A DNA stretch of 64,000 bases from Tetraselmis striata (Eukaryota > Chlorophyta > Chlorodendrophyceae > Chlorodendrales > Chlorodendraceae), in contig VCJN01002954.1 in NCBI GenBank assembly GCA_006384855.1, positions 186,001 to 250,000 on the forward strand, written 5' to 3'. A program made the position numbers and the translations under genes. The notes under the pieces are model-generated. The model made no database searches and had not been told where the DNA came from. It saw only the letters and a program-made list of their open reading frames with translations. Of the stretch, positions 56,792 to 64,000 are shown piece by piece. Each line of letters opens with the position of its first letter. Within the stretch, counting starts at the first letter, position 1.

Positions 56792-57133
56792 TTAGTGCGG
56801 ATGCTGCGCTTCGCGGACTCGCGAATCATAGCAAGACTCGGCTGCGTCGACCACAGATTGTAGAAAAAGAGCCACAGTTTCATCAGAAGCTGGCTCCGGT
56901 GAGCAAGGGGTTAGGCAAGCCGCGCACCATCGAGAAAACGCTTCCAACCGTAAACACATATAGTCGGAGCCAATAATCTCAGCAACGATGTTGTGAGCAT
57001 AACGTTGAAGGTGGGCCAATAACTCACATTCGACAGGGTCATCAAGCTTCGGGAGGGGGCCAAAACGGGAGCATAAAAGTACTGTATCACGATGCTCGGA
57101 TTTTGGCTCTATTTTGAGCCCTAATCCGAGCAA
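56792..57133 (-). CDS. Hypothetical 113-codon ORF between the transposase copies
   Basis: The frame reads LPKLDDPVECELLAHLQRYA, then NIVAEIIGSDYMCLRLEAFS and ETVALFLQSVVDAAESCYDS, a helical composition with several Cys. It is divergent from an open frame beginning at 57161 that later fuses into the truncated transposase copy. Not recognised; it may be host sequence caught between element copies. Confidence 0.3.
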   Translation of the reverse strand: MLGLGLKIEPKSEHRDTVLLCSRFGPLPKLDDPVECELLAHLQRYAHNIVAEIIGSDYMCLRLEAFSRWCAACLTPCSPEPASDETVALFLQSVVDAAESCYDSRVREAQHPH

Positions 57134-57160
57134 AGTGAGCCAAATCTCGTTTAAGTAAAA

Positions 57161-57654
57161 ATGACGAATTTAGGGTTTCGCATGGTTACATTAAGTATTG
57201 GTGTCTTTGCGTTGGCACGATCACGGCTTCTAGATTGTGTCGTCAACGGTTTTCGCAACGGCAGGGATCACTCGCCACACCCGTGCCGCGCCGTAAAGGC
57301 CTCCTACCTCCTAGCCATGTCATATTCGGCAAGGTCCAATGACGAGCATATCGAGGGCATGTTTGAGTACATGCAGGTCAATTCTGAGCGCGTGTGGTCA
57401 ATCTTGTTGCTTCTGGAACGTGAACTTGCGCTTGGTGCCGATGCGGCACGGGGCTTGCCGACTATATTCGTCGACCGCTCCTTGGCTGAGGTTCCGGTGG
57501 TTCCACCAACTAGTGCGACTCCAACACATGGCAACGCTAAACATGAAGCAAGCGTCGGGCCTACAAACCGGGAATCTCCAGCTCTGGCTACGGCGTCTAG
57601 GTATTTATCATGCATGCAAGTAGCTCTCGAGTCCGGGCCATTAAGCAAAGACAA
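57161..57654 (+). other. Open frame of foreign sequence fused to truncated transposase copy 2
   Basis: About 165 codons unrelated to transposase copy 1 (for example SARSNDEHIEGMFEYMQVNS, VWSILLLLERELALGADA) run in frame into the transposase text at KPDMLKYHLTCVKYDGY. The junction marks where copy 2 lost its zinc-finger end and first catalytic Asp. Confidence 0.4.
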
Positions 57655-59615
57655 GACTATGAAGCCCGACATGCTCAAGTATCACTTGACATGTGTGAAG
57701 TACGACGGCTACCGCCCGGACGACATCTACTACTACACCAACACCATTACCCATAATTCATCCACGACTTGCACTCTGATATAGATCACGATCGTGAAGA
57801 TTAGCTCGTTTTCCTCCCGACTGATTCGTCGTAGTTGTCCCATGGCCGTGGACAGACGAAATCTGATCAGCGATGCAGGAAATTCAACTCCGTGGCAAAA
57901 AGATTCCGTACATCAGAATCCAGATGGACAACACCGTAAGTGAGAACAAGAATACGAACGTGACGGCTCTCTGCAATTGGCTTGTATCTATTGGCATGTG
58001 CGACGTCATTCATTTGGTCTTCCTGCCTGTCGGACACACTCATAAACGGGTTGACCAGATCTTTAGCCGCATCCGGCTTGTGTCGATTGGCATGTGCGTC
58101 GTCATTTATTTGGCCGTCCTGTCTGTCGGGCACACTCATGAACGGATCGACCGGATCTTCAGCCGTCTTGCGCTATCTCGCAGCTACGCCTACACAGTCG
58201 ATGCCTTTCTTGACTTGGTGGCGAAGGCATTCTCACCACTCCGGAGATTCCAGAGCTCGCATTCACCCTCGACTTCTTTGAGTGGTTAAGGCCCCATTTC
58301 CAAGACCACATCCACGACATCAGCAAGCTGCACAAATTCGAGTTCACGCGCGATGACGCCGCCGCGTCTGGCGGCTTGTTGCGCATCACCTTGTGGTCCA
58401 ACACACCGCTTTCCGAGCCAGTGCATATCTTGAAAAGCGCGCCAACTAAGACGCCCGAGATTCGTGCGGGCCGGCCCCTTTTATACGCTCTCTGCGACAA
58501 AAAGAAGCCCGACGCGCTGAAGGTGTAGAGGTACTTGGATGACTTCAAGAAGGCCAGGTCGTACATCACGGACTTGGCGGTCCAGTGACACTTCTCCCCG
58601 GTCGAGCGCGAGAGCTGGAAGAACATGCTTGACGAGTTGGATGAGAAGCAGACTGGTCCTTCGGCAATTTTCTCCGGGTTCTGGCCGCAGCGGAGAGAGG
58701 GAGTTGACGACTTCTTGCGCGAGCACGGGCAGACCGCGCCCGCTGAGGCACGTCACACGATGGCTACCAACGCCGACCTCAACAATGCCGAAGCCGCTCG
58801 CGTTGAACCCGAGGTTCGAGCTCAAGTGCTTCATGATGACATCGCTTTCCGGGGAGTTCACGTCGGCGCCAAAAAGAGGCTTCATGACAACACATCGCCC
58901 AACGATGCAAAGGGCACGAACCTCGTTGTCATCGACGTCTCCGATGTGAGTCCCATTGTTTGTCATTTCTGTCCTTTGCGGGACAAAACAATTTGGTGCA
59001 TCCGCCTTGCTTGTTATTTTGTCCTAGCTGCGACAAAATTGGTATGGCTTCTCGCTCGGGACTGACATAGCTCGTGGTCGTGGCCATCATTAGGTGCATG
59101 AGGAGGACAAGTGTCCTGAAACTCTTGGTGATTGGGAGTCGAGATTCATCATCGGGCTTGTGAAGTCGCGCGAGACTACCGACGACACGTTGACCGTGGC
59201 CGCATACGAGCCCTTCCATGCCGATGCAAAGGGCAAACCTCTCATGCCCCCATGGTTGTACGCGCATACAAAAGGAAGGAAAAGCCCGGTTGACAAAAGC
59301 TGGGAGAATTGCATGGCGCTTCCTTGGAAGCTTGTTGAAGCCGTCCCTCTATCGTACGCGAAGGCCATCCACGACGCGTTGGGAAGTCGCGAGGTGTTCA
59401 ACGAGGACGACACCATGGTCAGAAAGAAGTGGTACGGTAGAAGCGTCCAAGTCGTGAAGACATACGCGCAAACTGGGTGGCAACTCAGCCAGCCACGAAA
59501 CAAATGTGTTTACGTCATGTCAACCACCCCAGCGCAACGCAAACCCGGCGGAGTCGTCAAGTTTAACGCAACCACGAAGAAGAACTTGCTTGCGTTGAAG
59601 ATGCTCAACGAGTAA
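57655..59615 (+). pseudogene. Second, decayed transposase copy
   Basis: It matches copy 1 from residue about 151 to the end, including both introns, but lacks the N-terminal 150 residues. A stop replaces the end of exon 1 and its donor GTG has become ATT. About 95 bp containing the GHTH motif are tandemly duplicated (57980-58168). A base deletion near 58235 shifts the frame, and stops lie at about 58527 and 58587. The last exon (59096-59615) is still open. Confidence 0.9.
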
Positions 59616-59682
59616 CCTCTTGACAACGTCTTGTGGCTAGGCGATGGATTTAATCATAATAATAATATTGACTTGCCCCCAC

Positions 59683-59780
59683 TTTGTCCCATTTTGTACA
59701 AAATGCTCCAAATCCAGCATTGGATATGCGTCGCGGCCGGTGTGCACGCTGATGAATGCCGCCATGCACCCTAGGTCTAC
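59683..59780 (+). repeat. Tail repeat after transposase copy 2
   Basis: Partner of 56395-56505; TTTGTCCCATTTTGTACAAA at its start is nearly self-complementary. Confidence 0.85.
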
Positions 59781-59879
59781 AAAAGGACCGGGAGGAGGAC
59801 CCCGGCTTCGTCGTTATTTGGAAGTACTTAGCTTTGTCACGATGAGCTGTCATCGCGAGTCTTCCCGGGATATGTAGCC

Positions 59880-60985
59880 GTTAAATTACCATCATCCGTT
59901 AATCGCACGGGTAAGATCGCTTTGCGCGCGATATCGCGCCTAGTTCGCGTAGTCTGCTGTCTCGCTAATAATTGCAGTAAATCAAGAAAATCAAGTTAAA
60001 CATCTTAGCATTTCACGTCGTCACGCCCGACCGCTGCTGAGAGCATCATCATCACGGGGGGGGGAAGCGGTCTCCGTCGTCGGTTGCAGCCCTCGCGCCT
60101 GCGCGGCATTAAATCTGCCAATCGGGCAGCCGCGCGCAGACGAATCCATTCAACTCGGTAGCAACTTTAGTAGGCCAGGGCCACACGAATCCCACAGTCA
60201 TAGCCATGCACTCCGGTCACACGCTGCGAGCATTTAGGCCATATACGGGTTTAGTGGCTACGTGGGGTGGTAAGATGAGGGTCGGCACTCGTCCGATGGT
60301 AGCGAGTGGGCATCGCGCCTCGCTCGCGGTCGCCCGCCCTTCGCCCATTGCCAGATGCCCTCACGGGCCCGCCTTCCCACTGCTCGATGGCGGAAGTAGT
60401 TGGTAGGCCAGCACCTTAACCCGTGCCCCGGCATTGTTTCGTATATTACTGTCCGTGTTCTATATTCGTGGGATTACGCGCGCATCGATCTGCTGGCTGC
60501 AGCAGCGGCCCGTGGCCCGCGAGCAGCACTCCGTGGCTCAGCCGGCTGTTATAATCACGTGCAACGCACACTCATCGCGCGAAGACTGGCCCAGTGCCTC
60601 CCGAAAACAGCGGACCACTGAAAGTTGTAGTGGTTAATCCCAAGATGCTTTCGAAGTGTGTAGCGGGAGGGCGGCATAGACAGCGATGGTCATCGTCTCA
60701 GAATATACGTTGTCGGCATATATAATATACGTTCTCTACTTATGCTCTGCATGCTCCGATATTATTACCCCGCTAGACACTACCCATGATCCGGTGCACC
60801 CTAACACGTACGTGCTGCTGGGTTAGCATCGCCAGTCTTCCGTGTGAAGCAGGGTTGCCGCTGTCGGGGATATGCAGCGTATTTGACTTTTGTTGCTCAA
60901 TGGCTGAGGACAGTGACTACATATCCTGCGTCTACACATGTTTTGGTTTCTTGATATCTGTCTTTTTCCACACAGCGCGCGTGCT
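59880..60985. other. No supported gene
   Basis: Short frames without motifs; a poly-G run of about 10 at 60056-60064. Confidence 0.5.
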
Positions 60986-61844
60986 CAGGTTCATGCCATA
61001 CCGCCAAAAATAAGTGTTGGCAAACGCCTCAGCGCCTCGTGCCGCAGCCGGGTATAGCTGCGCCGGCCCCGCTGCACCAACCTGGCATCCACGAGCTGAG
61101 TCATGCCATGAAATAGGGCTTCCTCCAGTGTAATGTTTACACGTTGGCCATAGCTTCCGTTGTTGTCAGCCGCGCTGTCACTGTTCTCGATGCCGCCTGC
61201 CAGACTCTTGCTATATTTGGCGATGAAACTGCATGCCCGCTGTCGTTGTTTGCACTGTGATCTATAGAGCGTTGTTGTTGTTGGATGGTGCTTGGTTGGT
61301 CTGCAATGGTCTCCGTAGCTGGGTAGCTGTGGCCTGCCGTTCGCTGAAAACGAGCTGCAGCTATGGCATGTTCTTGGTGCCAAAGGATGCCGTGTGGTAG
61401 GTGGTGGGCGTCCAAGTGTTGGGCGTGCTGATGACGTGCGAGGCAGAGCGTGCTGGGCAATCATGGCCGACTGATGTGGAGGGTTTTAGGGCGGTGGAGG
61501 GACGCGCATGATGAGTCGTGCTGCCATCGTTGGTGTTGTTGCATCAGGCTGTGCAAATAGTTGCCTGTTGGGGAGCGCTGGTTGATGCAGAGTGACCGGA
61601 GACAGTCCATGGTAGAGTGGCTGCTGGATGTTCAGTTGTTGTGGTGCACTTGCGGTATATAAGTGCATGGAACACCACAGCTGAGTGCCGCCGACGCGCT
61701 GATGAGTTGTACCATATGCGACCGCACCACTTGCATGCATGCAGTCGGTGGGAGGGGCGTTGCCGGTGTCACCTGCAGCACATGCATTGTGATCACAAGT
61801 TTTCAGACGAAAGCAGGGCATAAATGCAACTTCTCACTAGTACG

Positions 61845-62577
61845 CTATTTGCATGGGAGTGTTGATATGAATCCTGAGCGATATACCTCGTGCTGCGCTT
61901 GTTGCATACGCTGCAGCAGGCCCGTCAAGTGAACATTCTCCTGAGCGAGCTCGTCGGCCTGCTGCCGTTTCGTTTCGGATGCCTTCCTTAAAGCAGTGCT
62001 AGTAGCTTGCGCGTCGTCGCGCATCTTCAAGACTTGGGCGTTTCGCTCCCTTAGGTGACGAGCCATCCTCGCGATGGGCCAACAGCGCTGTCTTCATAGC
62101 TCGCAGCCGCTCGTGTAGGTCATGGGCGCAGCGCACAGCCGCATCCCGCTCCCCCCGCGCCGTGTCTCGCTCAGCGAGTGCACGCTTTGTGTTCTGGCGG
62201 ACTTGCGCGGGTTCTGCAGCGTTGCGTGCGACCGTGGGCGAATGGGCGGGCCTCGAGACGGATGTGGCCCGATTATTAGAATTCGGAGCGATGAACCCTG
62301 TCGTTGTGCCAGTTAGCACCACGTCAGTGGCCGGCCCGTCGCCAACGCGGCCGTAGGGCTGCCGAAAAGCTAGGTTGGCGTAACGCCCATACGCCCACAA
62401 CCGCTTGGTGGCCTCGCCGCCAGTGTCGATGATGCTCGTGCCTGCCGGAAACTCGAGGTAGCCGTCTGGGCTGCAGCTCGCTAGCAGCCGCCAGACACGA
62501 TCGGCGCCACATTTGAAAATCTTCCGCCACATGCATGATGCCATAACTTCCGGACACACGCAGCAAACGAACCGCAC
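61845..62577 (-). pseudogene. Coiled-coil protein broken by one frameshift
   Basis: The minus-strand frame from 62577 gives a Cys-rich start (CCVCPEVMASCMWRKIFKCG), a folded-looking part (LEFPAGTSIIDTGGEATKRL), a linker, and a helix with RALAERDTARGERDAAVRCA. Near 62060 the frame shifts. The helix continues from MARHLRERNAQVLKMRDDAQ to QENVHLTGLLQRMQQAQHE. Joined, it would be one coiled-coil protein of about 245 residues. I do not recognise the family, and a short intron instead of a shift is possible. Confidence 0.45.
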
Positions 62578-62829
62578 GTTTCGCTTCGCCGCAGCTGACC
62601 GGTTGCCATGTCCATGCGGCGGGGTGGGCTTCTGACGCCCGTCCCTCCGGGTCTACTCTAGCGCATGTCGCAGCTCGGTCAACATGGTGCGACGGTAGCT
62701 TGACCGCGATGGGGCCGGCTGCGACCCCCGATGTGTATGATCGTTGGGTAGCCCTAGAGGTCTACTATCGCCCCGTGGGGCTCCACAGGTCTCCACATGG
62801 CTCTATCTCTTTCGCGACGCCCCGGACCC

Positions 62830-62851
62830 GGGGGGGGGGGGGGGGGGGGGG
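62830..62851. repeat. Poly-G run
   Basis: About 22 consecutive G. Confidence 0.95.
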
Positions 62852-62999
62852 CTGAGTGAGTGCGTGAGCGAGGCGAGAGACGTGTAGTATAGAATCCTCA
62901 TACGCATATTTAAGAGTTTTAATCGTTATTCGTACGCATTATTGTGCAACATTTCTAAAACATTTATCAAGCGACGAAACGAGCACTTATTAAGCATTT

Positions 63000-63400
63000 A
63001 TTCGCCAAAGACAACGAGTCCCAGGGCCATCGGGGCGCAATCTCGGCCCTCATGGCCAAGCTGTCTACCCCGCTTTTTCGCGACCCTGCGCCGGCTCCGA
63101 TGCCAACAACTCCGCAGCCTCCAGCGAGTGGCGCCCGCCTCCGCCCCCGCACAATGGCGAGCCCTCCCCACCCGCGCCCGGAGACCGATACCGATCGACA
63201 CGGAGATCGCGACCGCGACCGGGCAACCGCTCGTCCCCGACCCACGACAGGAAGGGGGGGGGGGGGGGGTGGCGGTCGCCCCCCCCCCCCCCCCCTACTC
63301 CTCCCCCGCCCCCCCCCCCCCCCCCCCCCCCCGCCCGGAGAGATCCAGCTAGGCGGCCGCGGCAGCCCACATACCGATCGCGGCCGCACAGACACCGGCC
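63000..63400 (+). repeat. Dispersed repeat, copy 2, with facing poly-G and poly-C runs
   Basis: Partner of 12340-12690. Between the shared blocks it carries a G run (about 63246-63268) and two C runs (about 63280-63293 and 63311-63332). The PHD-finger part seen after copy 1 was not found after copy 2. Confidence 0.65.
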
Positions 63401-64000
63401 CCCGACCCGCCAACGACCCCGTTTCGTTCTTCACCCGCGACGCACATCATGCCGCCGCCAAAACCACAGCCGGACTCCAAATCCCCATTGCACAACTGAT
63501 ATGCGGCACACACCGAAGCCCTCGCCACTTCCCGGCCGAGGCACATCATACGCTTGGTTATCAATGAAGCACCGCAAAGCTCCCGACTTCCCCCGAGCCC
63601 AGTATCTTCAGCGCCGCCGGCCGGACGCCTTATTGGCTGCCTCAGCCGGAGCGTTGCAGCTTTGCTGATGAAAATGGGGACGGAGGGGAAGGGGCGTCCA
63701 TGGGGGCGTCCTACCTGCACATACCGGGGCAGTGGGCGGCAGCTATACCGATAAGTGGGAGACTGGATGGGTTTGTATGAGGCCCTAAATCGCACGAGGA
63801 ATGCCCGGCCAAAGTGGACTAGGGTACGAATAGGGACGGGCAAGGGGGTTTACAAAATATCAAAAGGGAATACAAAGGACACAGGATATGCCCGCTAGCT
63901 CACATACCTGGCATTAAGAGGGTTGCACGCTACATTTACGCACTATTAAATGAGTGGACCTTATGCGGGTTCGTGCCGCCGGGCCGTAAGACAGCTGACC

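Larger units (their letters stand above)
46950..59790. mobile_element. Transposon block with methyltransferase-like gene, transposase and satellite arrays
   Basis: Three features suggest one mobile unit or cluster. A transposase gene has an intact and a broken copy. A large divergent gene is intact. GGGACAAA motifs at the left edge (46965-47160, three tandem copies) face TTTGTCCC motifs at the right edge (59686). A tail of about 85 bp with TTGGATATGCGTCGCGGC and AGGTCTACAAA follows each transposase copy. Exact ends and target duplication were not found, so the boundaries are approximate. Confidence 0.5.

Overview
The window looks like nuclear DNA of a eukaryotic microalga, most likely a chlorophyte green alga. 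The evidence is: spliceosomal GT-AG introns in every gene that can be assembled; a plant/algal-type lumazine synthase with a possible transit peptide; an F-box/LRR protein of the AMN1/FBXL type; a tyrosine-recombinase element with split direct repeats, the layout known from Chlamydomonas TOC and PAT/Ngaro elements; and many long G or C homopolymers. The species cannot be named from the sequence. No rRNA, tRNA, CRISPR array or prokaryotic operon was seen. Layout from left to right. 0-15 kb is transposon debris: a decayed Ty3/gypsy retrotransposon with LTR-like repeats near 1-760 and 14095-14860, a candidate foldback-flanked element at about 5.85-10.07 kb that carries a Tudor-like gene, and a repeat with a broken PHD-finger gene at 12.3-13.1 kb that recurs at 63 kb. 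15-17.6 kb is nearly gene-free apart from a 360-bp terminal-inverted-repeat element with a 64-codon ORF. 17.7-21.5 kb is a host F-box/LRR gene on the minus strand. 22.3-25.7 kb is a decayed YR retroelement with A1/B1-A2/B2 split repeats. 26.26-32.59 kb is a young Ty1/copia element with near-identical 304/302-bp LTRs and a GGCTA target duplication, inserted into an older LINE-like fragment. 34.8-35.7 kb is lumazine synthase. 36.7-37.8 kb holds an unrecognised, frameshifted minus-strand ORF. 39.9-42.3 kb is an amino-acid permease gene of the AAAP family. 42.8-46 kb is a probable small element holding an acidic coiled-coil ORF. 47-59.8 kb is the most unusual region. 60-64 kb holds fragments and one broken coiled-coil gene. 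The 47-59.8 kb block appears to be a DNA transposon or transposon cluster. A minus-strand gene of 13 exons (53326 down to 47187) assembles with all splice phases consistent into about 1,526 residues. It ends in a beta-class amino-methyltransferase-like domain whose motif I is kept (DVTAGTGTT) but whose motif IV reads DALF instead of DPPY. It is divergent from an intact three-exon RNase H-fold transposase gene (54004-56324, 697 aa) of the type with ID-x-MD, MDN-ENKN and GHTH motifs (DUF7869-like). About 680 bp of 24-bp satellite repeats lie between the two start codons, and a second array of the same satellite sits inside an intron of the methyltransferase-like gene. A second, decayed transposase copy follows at 57.65-59.6 kb. 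GGGACAAA/TTTGTCCC motifs recur at both edges and in the transposase intron. The likely job of this block is transposition, with the methyltransferase-like protein as a possible accessory; that role is inference. Host genes (F-box/LRR, lumazine synthase, permease) are islands between these elements and show no sign of acting together.
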